From Arthrobacter sp. FW306-07-I (GTDB lineage: Bacteria > Actinomycetota > Actinomycetes > Actinomycetales > Micrococcaceae): 64,000 bases of DNA. Made by a program: the position numbers and the translations under genes. Below the pieces are notes generated by a model. It saw only the letters and a program-made list of their open reading frames with translations, was not told the DNA's origin and ran no database searches. The stretch lies in contig NZ_CP084550.1 in the NCBI RefSeq assembly GCF_021800405.1, forward strand, positions 4,154,001 to 4,218,000, written 5' to 3'. This document shows, piece by piece, positions 25,068 to 33,788 of the stretch (positions within the stretch are counted from its first letter, which is position 1; the number at the start of each line of letters is the position of its first letter).

Positions 25068-25985
25068 TCAGATTGTCAGGTTGAGCCCGGCTGTATATCC
25101 GGCCGCGGCTGAACCGGTCATCGTTGCCAACTGGTAGATGCCGCCGTCGTCGCCGAACACGTTGTCCGACTTCAGCGTTGTGCGGGTCATGTTCGTGATG
25201 CTGCGCTCGTACCCGGGGGTGGCGTACACGTCGTCGCAGGCTGCCTGCGGCAGGGCGATCTGGGAGACGGCCAGTACCTGCCCGGCAGCCGTTGCATTGT
25301 TCATCGATTCGAACACCTCGAAGTGGATGTGCGGCCAGCGCCCGGAGTAGGCGCCGGGGAAGATGGACGTAAACGTGACCTGCCCGTTGGCGTCGGCTTC
25401 CTGCACACCGCGGAGGTAGTTTTCGTTTTTCAGGCTGGAGTCATACATCGAATATTTCCCGTCCCGGTCGCAGTGCCACGCGTACACCGCGGCACCGGCC
25501 ATCGGGGCGCAGCCGGTGGCGTTGTCCAGGAGGGTCAGCGTGAACGTCAGCGGAATGCCCTCTGCCTTGGCGGACGCGGTTCCGAAGCTTGAAGTGATGT
25601 CCCGGCGCACCACGCCGGACGCTTCCAGGACGTTCGGTCCGTTGGAGCCGTCGCCGGGGTAGGGGCCTGCGGTTTCCTGGGGGATTTCCACGCCGCACTC
25701 GGCGATGGCGCGCGTCAGGGTTGGCGTGGCGGTGGCGGCGTCCGTGGCAGAGCCAGCAGCGGAGGACGACGCTGCGGCCGTAGCCGTGGAGGTGGCTGAC
25801 GAGGTGGACCCAACGTTTCCGGCCGGGATGCAGGCGGCGAGCGCGGCAGCCGCACCGCTTGCCCCCAGGAATAGTCCCAGGGACCTGCGGCTCACCAGGG
25901 TGTTCAGGTCGAATTCCAGGCCCCGGTCGTGATCGGGATGCGGCTGGTCAGAGTCGGACTGGCGGGGTGTGCGTGAAGTGTTCAT
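25068..25985 (-). CDS. Secreted lipoprotein, intradiol ring-cleavage dioxygenase-like
   Basis: A 305-residue protein. Residues 32-52 form a Tat signal with lipobox (S-R-R-S-L-G-L-F-L, ending A-L-A-A-C, Cys52), followed by a Ser/Ala/Thr-rich linker. The rest is a protocatechuate/catechol-dioxygenase fold with the likely iron ligands Y109 (GPYPGD), Y213, H219 and H221 (AYSGRWPHIHFEVF). Such exported relatives occur widely in actinobacteria and fungi; a catechol or lignin-derived substrate outside the cell is a guess. I chose ATG 25985 because the frame further upstream has no credible start; no ribosome binding site is obvious, so it may be leaderless. Confidence 0.8.
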   Translation of the reverse strand: MNTSRTPRQSDSDQPHPDHDRGLEFDLNTLVSRRSLGLFLGASGAAAALAACIPAGNVGSTSSATSTATAAASSSAAGSATDAATATPTLTRAIAECGVEIPQETAGPYPGDGSNGPNVLEASGVVRRDITSSFGTASAKAEGIPLTFTLTLLDNATGCAPMAGAAVYAWHCDRDGKYSMYDSSLKNENYLRGVQEADANGQVTFTSIFPGAYSGRWPHIHFEVFESMNNATAAGQVLAVSQIALPQAACDDVYATPGYERSITNMTRTTLKSDNVFGDDGGIYQLATMTGSAAAGYTAGLNLTI

Positions 25986-26136
25986 GATCCAAGGAGACCC
26001 CGCGCAGATATGCCACGCACTGGTTATTGCTGTGCCCGTGCTGTGAGTCGATTGGCCGCTCTTCTGGTTCCGAAGCGCCGCATCTCGATAAGAGTCCCTC
26101 ACACGAGTTAGCTAAGCTGGTCCGAGAGGCAAGGGG

Positions 26137-27186
26137 ATGAGCATGGCCAAACGTAAGGCGACCGCACTGGATGTGGCAAAGCGGGCAGGAGTGTCCCGCA
26201 GCGCTGTGTCGCTTGTGCTTAATGGCAGGGCCCAGGGCAACGTCACGGCGGAACGGCAAGAGCGCGTCCTCCGTGCTGCGGCGGAGCTGGATTACACACC
26301 CAATTCCGTTGCCGTAAGCCTGCGCAACCAACAAACGTCAACTATCGGGGTCATCACGGATGACATCGTCACCAGCCCCTTCGCAGGCCGGTTGATCAGT
26401 GGCGCCTCCCGCACGGCCCTTGCCCGGGGATACATGGTCCTTGTTATTGATTCAGAGCACGACGTGTCCCGCGAAAGCACCGCGGCACAGCAACTCGCGC
26501 ACCGGCAGGTGGACGGCATCATGTATGCGACAGGCAGCCTGCGCGAAGTGACCACCCCGGCAACGATGCGTACCTTGCCGGCGATACTTGCCAACTGCAC
26601 TGACGCCGCCTCCCCGTTCCGCTCGGTCATCCCTGCAGAGGTCGACGGTGGACGTGCAGCCGCACAGCTGTTGATCGACCTGGGCCACCGCCGCATCACC
26701 CTGTTGACCGGTACCCTCAGCTCACCTGCCGCCCCGCAGCGGGAACAGGGTTACCGCGAAGCGATGGAAGAAGCCGGACTAGGCCGCGAACAACAACGCG
26801 TCCACCTGACCGGCTGGGACATCGATGACGGCTACCGGGCTGCGTCCGCTGTGCTGAGCGGCGGAGACCGGCCGACGGCGATCATCTGCTCCAACGACAG
26901 GGTAGCCACCGGTGTGTTGTTGTATGCGGCGGCCGCGGGACTGCGTGTTCCCCAGGATCTGTCCGTTGTTGGATACGACGATCAGCAGCATGTGGCCGCC
27001 AACCTTGTTCCCGCCCTCACCACCGTGGCACTTCCGCATGCCGAAATCGGAGCAACGGCCATGTCGATGCTCTTGGATGAGGTCGAAGGAAAGGCGCCCG
27101 CGGTAGAGACTCATGAGGGCGAAACGATCCTGGTGCCTTGCCGGATCATTACCCGGGCATCTACTGGCGCTCCCCCTGCTTCCTGA
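26137..27186 (+). CDS. LacI-family regulator of the fructo-oligosaccharide operon
   Basis: A 349-residue LacI repressor: helix-turn-helix ALDVAKRAGVSRSAVSLVLNG, then a sugar-binding-type effector domain beginning TIGVITDDIVTSPFAG. AAGGGG precedes the ATG at 26137. It lies directly upstream of the importer/GH32 operon, whose promoter carries two ACACGTGT palindromes, the likely operators. A weaker match (ACACGAGTTAG, 26101-26111) lies before its own start, suggesting mild autoregulation. Confidence 0.88.
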   Translation: MSMAKRKATALDVAKRAGVSRSAVSLVLNGRAQGNVTAERQERVLRAAAELDYTPNSVAVSLRNQQTSTIGVITDDIVTSPFAGRLISGASRTALARGYMVLVIDSEHDVSRESTAAQQLAHRQVDGIMYATGSLREVTTPATMRTLPAILANCTDAASPFRSVIPAEVDGGRAAAQLLIDLGHRRITLLTGTLSSPAAPQREQGYREAMEEAGLGREQQRVHLTGWDIDDGYRAASAVLSGGDRPTAIICSNDRVATGVLLYAAAAGLRVPQDLSVVGYDDQQHVAANLVPALTTVALPHAEIGATAMSMLLDEVEGKAPAVETHEGETILVPCRIITRASTGAPPAS

Positions 27187-27357
27187 TAGGGCAGTACCCC
27201 CGCGCCCCCGCTTCAGCTGACACTCTTCAGAATTCTGGGCGGGTTCCCCAATCCGGCCGCCCCGGCGGCATTGAGCTTGTTTTCCCCTGCCTACGGGTAA
27301 AGCCGTTCCCCGGGGATTCCCGCGCGCGACCCTTACAAAGTAATGGACGAAAAAGTT

Positions 27358-27405
27358 CTTGACACGTGTTAGGTACCGCTCCTAACCTACTTAACACGTG
27401 TTAGG
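27358..27405 (+). promoter_or_regulatory. Promoter with two LacI-type operators
   Basis: TTGACA (27359-27364) and TAACCT (27383-27388), 18 bp apart, form the promoter. Operator 1, CTTGACACGTGTTAGG (27358-27373), covers the -35. Operator 2, CTTAACACGTGTTAGG (27390-27405), contains the perfect palindrome TAACACGTGTTA and covers the start region. Their centres are 32 bp apart, so two repressor dimers would bind the same face and clamp the promoter. AGGAGGAG for the next gene overlaps operator 2. Confidence 0.8.
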
Positions 27406-27416
27406 AGGAGCCGACA

Positions 27417-28877
27417 ATGACGTCTGAAAAGACACCGGGGCAGCAAGCCCCTTCGCATTCGCTGCTGTCCAGCAGCAAATTCTCACAACTCACCCGCCGT
27501 TCCATGCTGGGCCTGAGCGGACTCGCCCTGGCGGGTGCCACCGTGGGGGCCTGGCCCCGACTGACCGGCGCTGACATCCCGGGCCGGGGCAGCAAGGCCC
27601 TGAACATCGCCATCCTTGGAACGGCCGCGGATGCCGCGGGACGCCAGGGCCTGATCCAGGCCTTTACCGCCGCGCATCCGGACATTCCAGTGCAGCTGCA
27701 GGCTATCCAGGGTGCGGACTGGAAGGACTTCTTTTCCAAGATCCTGACCATGGTTGCTGCGGGAACACCGCCGGATGTCGTCTATGTCGCCACCGAAGGT
27801 GCCCAACTTTTCGCCGACAAGCTCGCCGAGCCTTTGGACAGTTATGTCCGCCGGGACGCCGCGGCGATGAGCGATTACTTTGACGACGTTCATCCCAGCC
27901 TGCTGGAAGCCTTCATGTACCAGGGAAGCCTGTACCAGCTTCCATTGGACTGGAACGCGGCGAACATGTACCTGAATACCACTACCTTCGCCCAGGCCGG
28001 GCTTGAGCGGCCAAAAGACGATTGGACGAAGGACGACTTCAGCGCCACCCTGCGGGCCCTGCGCAAGGCCCGCCCGGCTGATTTCACCCCCTATTACTGG
28101 ACCAACCGGCTTTTCGGCGGGGTTGTGCCGTGGCTTTACGCCAACGACACCAGCTTCCTGTCCGAAACGAAGGCTCCCGGCGGGGACTGGCTTTGGGACC
28201 GCTTTTACCCCAACGACCCTGCCCGTGGCACCCGCGGCGGCGGGTATCAGTGGCTGGCTCCCAACGCCGAGGACGGGCGGGTTGTCGAAACCTTCGACTA
28301 CCTGCGCGAACTGGTAGCCGAGGGACTCGGCGTGCGTCCCGAATCCGGGGGCGGCAACGCCCTGGTGGGCCTGTTCGGCAACAACCGCATCGGCACCACG
28401 CCGGCAGGTGGCTACTGGGCGCAGGGCCTGCATGAGGCGGGGATGACCGCCGACCAGTTCGATGTGCAGTTCTTCCCGCGCTGGCGGACCCAGCGGCACC
28501 AGTTCGGTGCTGCCGGCTACGCGATCATGCGCACGGCCAAAGACAAGGACGCTGCGTGGGAATGGGTGAAGTTCTGCTCCAGCCGCGAAGCGATGCAGCT
28601 GGCGATTCCGAAACCGAACACCACACCCACCCGCCGTTCGATGGTCAACGAGTCCTTCTACGCCGCCACTGGGCCCCGGCACTGGAAAGTCTTCTACGAC
28701 ACCCTGGACAGGTTCCCCACCTCCGGCCCGATCCCCGCCCCGCCGCAGCAGGCCGCCGTCGAGACTGCCCTGATGAAGAACGTCTCCACCGCGGTCAGCG
28801 GCAGCTCCGCCGATGTCCGGGCAGCGATGGGCAACCTGCAGCGCGACCTTGAACTGGCTCTGAGGAGGAACTCATGA
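27417..28877 (+). CDS. ABC importer (CUT1), fructo-oligosaccharide-binding protein
   Basis: A 486-residue extracellular solute-binding protein of family 1. The N-terminus has a Tat signal (L-T-R-R-S-M-L-G-L, about residues 25-33, then a hydrophobic stretch). Unlike most Gram-positive receptors it has no cysteine in the first 60 residues, so no lipobox: it may be held by an uncleaved signal or be released. The family fold is shown by AAGTPPDVVYVAT, ALNIAILGTAADAAGRQG and the late AWEWVKFCSSREA. The operon's GH32 enzyme points to fructans or sucrose-like oligosaccharides. Confidence 0.85.
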   Translation: MTSEKTPGQQAPSHSLLSSSKFSQLTRRSMLGLSGLALAGATVGAWPRLTGADIPGRGSKALNIAILGTAADAAGRQGLIQAFTAAHPDIPVQLQAIQGADWKDFFSKILTMVAAGTPPDVVYVATEGAQLFADKLAEPLDSYVRRDAAAMSDYFDDVHPSLLEAFMYQGSLYQLPLDWNAANMYLNTTTFAQAGLERPKDDWTKDDFSATLRALRKARPADFTPYYWTNRLFGGVVPWLYANDTSFLSETKAPGGDWLWDRFYPNDPARGTRGGGYQWLAPNAEDGRVVETFDYLRELVAEGLGVRPESGGGNALVGLFGNNRIGTTPAGGYWAQGLHEAGMTADQFDVQFFPRWRTQRHQFGAAGYAIMRTAKDKDAAWEWVKFCSSREAMQLAIPKPNTTPTRRSMVNESFYAATGPRHWKVFYDTLDRFPTSGPIPAPPQQAAVETALMKNVSTAVSGSSADVRAAMGNLQRDLELALRRNS

Positions 28878-29803
28878 CCACCACTTCCGCCGCCCCACGG
28901 CAAACCGTGAAACCACCGGCCGTGCGCCGCTCCTTTGTCGAGCGATGGCTGGCGAGGATCTTCCTTGCTCCCACAGTGCTCGGGATGGCCCTTTTCACGT
29001 TCCTGCCGATCATCGCTTCGCTGGTCCTGGCCTTCTTCCGCTGGGACATCATCTCCGCGCCGCAGTTCGTCGGTTTCGCCAACTTCGCCTCACTGGCACA
29101 GGACCCCACCGTGCGGGTGTCCTTCCTGAACACCATCGGGTTCGTAGTTGTTGCAGTAATCCTTCAACTGGGCATCGCCCTTGGCCTGGCTTCCATGCTG
29201 CAGGCCAGGATGCCTTCCTGGCTGAGGGTGTTCCTCCGTTCCACCTTCTTCTTCCCGCTGGTCCTGTCCGCCGCATCGGTGTCCATCTTCATGCGGTACA
29301 TGTTCAACGAACAGTTCGGCGTGGTGAACTGGCTCCTGTCGCTCGTCGGGATTCCCGCTGTGCCGTGGCTGACAAGTCCCGCGGCGTCTGCCGCCGTCGT
29401 GGTCCTGGTCTACGTGTGGCAGAACTTCGGGTTCTCCTTCCTGCTCTTCCTCGGCGCCCTCACCAACATCCCGAAAGAACTGCATGAAGCAGCGAACCTG
29501 GATGGCGCCACGGGCTGGAAACAGTTCAGCAATGTGACTCTTCCATTGATCAGCCCCACTGTGCTCGTGGCCTCTGTCATGGCCATCATCAGTGCCCTGC
29601 AGGTCTTCGACCAGCCGTATGTCCTGACCAACGGCGGTCCCGGCGATTCCACCCGGACCGCCGTCATGGTGATTTTTGAATCCGCTTTCCAGCAGCTGGA
29701 GTTCGGCAAAGCCTCTGCCATCGGCCTGGTACTCACCGTGCTGATCCTTGCCGTCACAGCCCTGCAATTCCGCCTTAGCCGCCGCTTCGTCTTCTACCAG
29801 TGA
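28874..29803 (+). CDS. ABC importer (CUT1), permease 1
   Basis: A 309-residue MalF-type permease with six or seven hydrophobic segments. The ATPase-docking EAA loop reads E-A-A-N-L-D-G-A-T-G-W-K-Q-F. Its ATG overlaps the binding-protein stop (ATGA), and AGGAGGAA lies just upstream, so it is translationally coupled. It forms a heterodimer with the next gene product. Confidence 0.92.
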   Translation: MTTTSAAPRQTVKPPAVRRSFVERWLARIFLAPTVLGMALFTFLPIIASLVLAFFRWDIISAPQFVGFANFASLAQDPTVRVSFLNTIGFVVVAVILQLGIALGLASMLQARMPSWLRVFLRSTFFFPLVLSAASVSIFMRYMFNEQFGVVNWLLSLVGIPAVPWLTSPAASAAVVVLVYVWQNFGFSFLLFLGALTNIPKELHEAANLDGATGWKQFSNVTLPLISPTVLVASVMAIISALQVFDQPYVLTNGGPGDSTRTAVMVIFESAFQQLEFGKASAIGLVLTVLILAVTALQFRLSRRFVFYQ

Positions 29804-29811
29804 GGTCCCCC

Positions 29812-30723
29812 ATGTCCAGCCAGACTCTGCAGACCGGGACCGGCAAGCACTCCGGTTCCATCGCCGAAACGCCGATCACCCCTAAGCCCTCCCGCAGCCG
29901 CCGCCTGCCCGCAGCGGGCACCGTCGGCAGATACGCGGCGTTGGCCGTGGCAGCGGCGCTGACCCTCGGCCCTGTCCTGTGGACCTTGTCCACCTCGCTG
30001 CGGACGCCGTCGGAATCCTTCAACCTGCCGCCGTCCTTCCTTCCCATCAACCCTGACTTCACCGCCTACCAGGAAGTGTTCAAGCAGATCAATGTCGGCC
30101 TCCTGGTCCTGAACAGCGCCCTGGTGACCGGGCTGATCGCACTTGGGCAGATGGCGTCGGCGACCCTGGCCGGCTATGCCTTCGCCCGCCTGGACTTCCG
30201 CGGCAAAAACGCCATCTTCTCGCTGGTGCTGGCCACCATGATGGTCCCGGTGCAGGTCACCATCGTCCCGGTGTTCATGCTGATCCGGGGAATGGGTCTT
30301 TCCGACACCCTGCTGGCCCTGATCCTGCCTGCCATTCCCACAGCATTCGGAACCTTCCTGATGCGCCAGTACTTCCTTGGCCTGCCGAACGACTTCGCCG
30401 AAGCAGCCGCCCTGGATGGAGCCGGGCCGTGGCGGATTTTCCGTTCGGTCTACGTTCCCCTGGCGGTCCCCGGCATGGCCATCGTCGGGATCCTTGCCTT
30501 CAACTTCCACTGGAACGAGTTCTTCCGGCCACTGATCCTCACCATCAGCGAACAGAACTTCACCCTTCCCCTTGGCCTGGTCACGCTCCAAGGCAACCTC
30601 GGAACCGGCAGCATCTCCGTGGTCCTCGCCGGCGTGATCCTGTCCATGCTGCCGGCACTGGTCGTCTTCATCTTCGGCCAACGAACCCTGCGAGAAGGCC
30701 TGACGGCCGGCGCCAGCAAATAA
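29812..30723 (+). CDS. ABC importer (CUT1), permease 2
   Basis: A 303-residue MalG-type permease. The EAA loop is E-A-A-A-L-D-G-A-G-P-W-R-I-F. A cytosolic N-terminal tail of ~40 residues precedes the first membrane segment. I chose ATG 29812, eight bases after the previous stop, with TGAGGT as the binding site overlapping that stop. No ATP-binding gene accompanies the two permeases; in actinobacteria such importers often share one MsiK-type ATPase encoded elsewhere. Confidence 0.92.
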   Translation: MSSQTLQTGTGKHSGSIAETPITPKPSRSRRLPAAGTVGRYAALAVAAALTLGPVLWTLSTSLRTPSESFNLPPSFLPINPDFTAYQEVFKQINVGLLVLNSALVTGLIALGQMASATLAGYAFARLDFRGKNAIFSLVLATMMVPVQVTIVPVFMLIRGMGLSDTLLALILPAIPTAFGTFLMRQYFLGLPNDFAEAAALDGAGPWRIFRSVYVPLAVPGMAIVGILAFNFHWNEFFRPLILTISEQNFTLPLGLVTLQGNLGTGSISVVLAGVILSMLPALVVFIFGQRTLREGLTAGASK

Positions 30724-30745
30724 CCCAGACTTCCAAAAGGAACCC

Positions 30746-32263
30746 ATGGAAACCCTCACGACGAACAATGCAGCAGCCACCGCCGACGTTTACAGGCCTG
30801 CCCTGCATTACGCAGCACGAAATACTTGGCTCAATGACCCCAACGGCCTGATTTTCCATGAGGGCGTCTACCACCTGTACTACCAGAACAACCCGCTGGG
30901 CAACGTCTGGGGAAACATGTCCTGGGGACACGCCACGTCCACAGACCTGTTGACCTGGACAGAACACCCTGTCGCCATTCCCTGCGACGAAAACGAAGAG
31001 ATCTTCTCCGGCAGCATGGTCTATGACCGGGACAACACCAGCGGCTTCGGCGCCGGTTCCGTTGCCCCGCTCGTGGCCATCTACACCAGCGCCTACAAAC
31101 CAGGCTCCCAGCACGAGGGAATCCAGGCCCAGTCCTTGGCCTACAGCCTCGACGGGGGCTACACCTGGACAAAGCACGCCGACAACCCTGTACTGGACCG
31201 CCGGTCAGCCAACTTTCGCGACCCAAAAGTCATACGGTACGACGGCGGCGAGGGCAGTTACTGGGTGATGGTCGCCGTCGAAGCCCAAGACTTCAAGGTG
31301 GTCTTCTACAAGTCCGAAGACCTGAAAAACTGGGAACCCCTGAGTACCTTCGGTCCCGCGAACGCCACCGGGGGTATCTGGGAATGCCCGGATCTTTTCC
31401 CGCTGCCAGTTGATGGCGACCCGGAAAACCTCAAATGGGTGCTGACCGTCAACCTCAACCCTGGCGGCCCTAACCGCGGCTCGGCCGGCCAATACTTCGT
31501 TGGCGACTTCGACGGAACCTCCTTCATTTCCACGAGTACGGTGACCTCAGGCCTCAACGGGGGTGACCTACGGGGCGACTACCAATGGCTGGACTGGGGC
31601 CGGGACTACTACGCAGCTGTCTCCTTCAACGACGCCCCGGACAACCGCCGCCTCATGATCGGGTGGATGAACAACTGGGAATACGCCAACCACATCCCCA
31701 CCACACCCTGGCGCAGCCCCATGAGCCTCGCCCGCGAAGTCTCCCTCCAAACCATCGCCGGAGATCTGTCACTGGTTCAGCAACCAGCAGGCGACTGGAC
31801 CGCGGTGGCCGCCCAGGAGCCGTTCTCACTTGCGGACATCACCATTGACGACGGCGTGACGGTGCTGCCGGGTGCGGCAGGCACGGTTCAGCGCATTGAT
31901 GTCAGCCTTGCTCCCGGAAGCGCGAAGGAATTCGGACTTGTCCTGCGTGGCGACGGTGCCAAAGGGACCCGCGTGGGCATCCGCCCGGACGAAGGCCAAC
32001 TGTTCGTCGACCGGCGGGAGTCCGGACAGACTGATTTCCACGAATCCTTCCCCTCCCTCGACACCGCGCCCGTACGGACAACGTCCGGTTCCTACGACCT
32101 CAGCATCGTCGCTGACCGCTGCTCCGTTGAAGTTTTCGCCCAAGGCGGGCAGGTCACCATGACCGAGCTGATTTTCCCGGCCGAGGAAAGCACCGACCTC
32201 GCGGTCTTCGCCGTGGGCGGTACAGCCACGATCAATAGCCTTCAGGTCACGCGGCTGGCCTAG
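30746..32263 (+). CDS. Glycoside hydrolase family 32, cytosolic beta-fructosidase
   Basis: A 505-residue GH32 enzyme: five-bladed propeller plus C-terminal beta-sandwich. The catalytic residues are visible as D31 (W-L-N-D-P-N-G, nucleophile), D159 (F-R-D-P, transition-state stabiliser) and E213 (W-E-C-P-D, acid/base). There is no signal peptide, so it cleaves imported sucrose, kestose or short inulin/levan oligomers to fructose inside the cell. AAAGGA precedes the ATG. It is the last gene of the LacI-controlled operon. Its stop TAG shares the tetranucleotide CTAG with the stop of the convergent gene. Confidence 0.92.
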   Translation: METLTTNNAAATADVYRPALHYAARNTWLNDPNGLIFHEGVYHLYYQNNPLGNVWGNMSWGHATSTDLLTWTEHPVAIPCDENEEIFSGSMVYDRDNTSGFGAGSVAPLVAIYTSAYKPGSQHEGIQAQSLAYSLDGGYTWTKHADNPVLDRRSANFRDPKVIRYDGGEGSYWVMVAVEAQDFKVVFYKSEDLKNWEPLSTFGPANATGGIWECPDLFPLPVDGDPENLKWVLTVNLNPGGPNRGSAGQYFVGDFDGTSFISTSTVTSGLNGGDLRGDYQWLDWGRDYYAAVSFNDAPDNRRLMIGWMNNWEYANHIPTTPWRSPMSLAREVSLQTIAGDLSLVQQPAGDWTAVAAQEPFSLADITIDDGVTVLPGAAGTVQRIDVSLAPGSAKEFGLVLRGDGAKGTRVGIRPDEGQLFVDRRESGQTDFHESFPSLDTAPVRTTSGSYDLSIVADRCSVEVFAQGGQVTMTELIFPAEESTDLAVFAVGGTATINSLQVTRLA

Positions 32264-32706
32264 GAGGCCATGCGAGCCAGGGGCCGGTTGCCACCTCGCG
32301 TCGGAGAACCTTTCCGGTCCAGGATCAGCGCCAGGGCAATTCCGAACATCCACACGTCCTTTGCCAGCGCAGTGCCTTGCTGGCTTGGCCGGATCCCGTC
32401 CTCCAGGGTCATTTCCGGGATTCGTCGGTACATGGTGAGGAGGGAGCCGGAGAAGAGGCCAAGGCCCAGCCCCGCCAGCCGGCTCGGCACGAACGGTGCC
32501 AGGAGTGTTGCGCCCAGGGTCATCTCGGCATAGCTGAGCAGCTTCCCAAAGTTTTCCGGCTCCATCCGGTTCAGCTGCGGATACACCTTGGCGCCCATGC
32601 CCTGCAGTCGGGCGGCGCTGTCCTTGTCCAGGTTCCGCTTGCTGTAGCCGGCGTTGAAGATGAACGCTCCGGTGGCCAGGCGGAGGGGAATGTGGCTCAG
32701 TTTCAT
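32260..32706 (-). CDS. Small membrane protein, DoxX-like
   Basis: A 148-residue protein with three or four hydrophobic segments (RLATGAFIFNAGYSK, LLSYAEMTLGATLLAPFVPS, LAGLGLGLFSGSLLTMY, VWMFGIALALIL). The overall pattern suggests a DoxX/DUF4267-like integral membrane protein, but I do not recognise it firmly. ATG 32706 was chosen over longer frames because the upstream part overlaps the palindromic repeat and is not coding-like. Its stop overlaps the GH32 stop tail-to-tail. Confidence 0.65.
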   Translation of the reverse strand: MKLSHIPLRLATGAFIFNAGYSKRNLDKDSAARLQGMGAKVYPQLNRMEPENFGKLLSYAEMTLGATLLAPFVPSRLAGLGLGLFSGSLLTMYRRIPEMTLEDGIRPSQQGTALAKDVWMFGIALALILDRKGSPTRGGNRPLARMAS

Positions 32707-32803
32707 CCTTGGTCCCTTCACAATGCGCGGGTTGATGCGGGAGAGCTTAATCCGCCCGGCTTTGCCCCGCCAGAGCCCACAGCCGGACGCTTCCAAGGGG
32801 AAG

Positions 32804-32862
32804 CACCCCTGGAAGTTCGACGGCGGCACTCGCCTGGCCGCCGCCGTCGTACGTTCCAGCAG
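32804..32862 (+). repeat. Dispersed palindromic repeat, copy 2
   Basis: The layout is CACCCCTGGAAGTTCGACGG, then CGGCACTCGCCTGGCCGC, then CGCCGTCGTACGTTCCAGCA. It matches copies 1 and 3 in both arms and in the flanks (GGAAG... and ...TTCCAGCA), with a different loop. Here it is upstream of a gene rather than behind one, so it is not simply a terminator. Confidence 0.7.
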
Positions 32863-32894
32863 GGTGGCCACGTGCAGCAGGCAGCTGAAAAGCA

Positions 32895-32928
32895 AGGTGG
32901 GGCAGGCTCATTGGAGCCTGCCCCACCT
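32895..32928 (-). terminator. Terminator of the GntR/FCD regulator gene
   Basis: A perfect 15-bp stem AGGTGGGGCAGGCTC/GAGCCTGCCCCACCT with a 4-nt loop. On the minus strand it is followed by TTGCTTTTC, a T-rich tail, so it is oriented to end the transcript arriving from 33042. Confidence 0.85.
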
Positions 32929-33041
32929 CTTGCGCCGGCTGACGTCCTGCGCCCGACTTTCGGGTTTCCTGTTGCGATGGAGTATGCAGGAACATCGGCC
33001 GGCGGGTCTTGTAGGGGACACTGCCAGGCCGCGGGTGCGGC

Positions 33042-33677
33042 CTAGAGCGTCCTGGGATCTTCCGCGTACATCTTCAACCTGATGGCCAGGGCCTCGGACA
33101 TATGACGCGCTGCAACTTGGCCCGCCAACTCGGGATTGCTCTCCTCAATGGCAGCCAGCAGTTCCGTGTAATGCGCCAGCACCGCCGGCCATCTGCCGGG
33201 GTAGGTCAGCGTGGTGAGCGAATACCGGCGTACCTGCTGGTCCAGGCGCTCCAGCAGGCTGATGAGCGACGGGCTGTGGGTGGCTTGCCAGAGCTGCCTG
33301 TGGAAGGCCCGGTTCGTTTCCGCGAGTATTCGCCCGTCACTGATATCCAGATCGCGCATCTTCAGCAGCAGTGCGTTGAGGGATTGCTTATCCAGGGCCG
33401 ATGCCCTGACGGCAGCCTTGGCAGCGGCAGCCTGCTCCAGGACAATCCTCGATTCGTAGATGTCGATGATTTCCTCGGCCGAATGCGTGCGAACCACTAC
33501 CGCCTTGCCGCGCCGTTCGACCAGCCCGTCCTGCTCCAGCCGCTGAAGGGCTTCGCGGACAGGAGTTCTCGAAGCACCGTAACGTTCCGTGAGTTTGGCC
33601 TCGGTGAGGGGCTCGTCCGGGGCGAAGACACTTGCCAGGACGTCTTCGCGGAGCCGCTGGTGGATGGGGGTGGCCAA
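33042..33677 (-). CDS. GntR-family regulator, FCD subfamily
   Basis: A 211-residue FadR-C-domain regulator. The winged helix reads LTEAKLTERYGASRTPVREAL and RLEQDGLVERRGKAVVV; the all-helical ligand domain contains NRAFHRQLWQATHS, whose histidines normally bind a metal. I chose TTG at 33677 because GAGGA lies just before it; the longer frame from 33734 runs through the likely operator. FCD regulators respond to carboxylic acids, which fits the isomerase and dicarboxylate transporters encoded nearby. Confidence 0.85.
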   Translation of the reverse strand: MATPIHQRLREDVLASVFAPDEPLTEAKLTERYGASRTPVREALQRLEQDGLVERRGKAVVVRTHSAEEIIDIYESRIVLEQAAAAKAAVRASALDKQSLNALLLKMRDLDISDGRILAETNRAFHRQLWQATHSPSLISLLERLDQQVRRYSLTTLTYPGRWPAVLAHYTELLAAIEESNPELAGQVAARHMSEALAIRLKMYAEDPRTL

Positions 33678-33710
33678 TGCTTCCTCTTCTACGTTGGAGT
33701 ACGCACACCA

Positions 33711-33720
33711 TTGTATACAG
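33711..33720 (-). promoter_or_regulatory. Candidate FCD-type operator
   Basis: TTGTATACAG is close to the palindrome TTGTATACAA, the typical site of FCD/FadR-like regulators. It lies ~35 bp upstream of the TTG start, suitable for autorepression. Confidence 0.5.
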
Positions 33721-33788
33721 TCGTGCACAAACACCGGGCTCCTGCACGGCAGGGGCCTAACTCTTCTCCGAACCGCGGCCGCTCTCGG

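Larger units (their letters stand above)
32707..33041. other. Intergenic region with repeat and terminator
   Basis: This 335-bp stretch between two minus-strand genes holds the second copy of the dispersed palindrome (32804-32862) and a strong terminator (32895-32928). It should also contain the promoter of the small membrane protein gene. No further coding sequence is seen. Confidence 0.6.

Noticed and set aside
33678..33734. Upstream extension of the GntR/FCD protein to ATG 33734
   Set aside because: The extra 19 residues are not family-like and run through the TTGTATACAG operator; TTG 33677 has a ribosome binding site.
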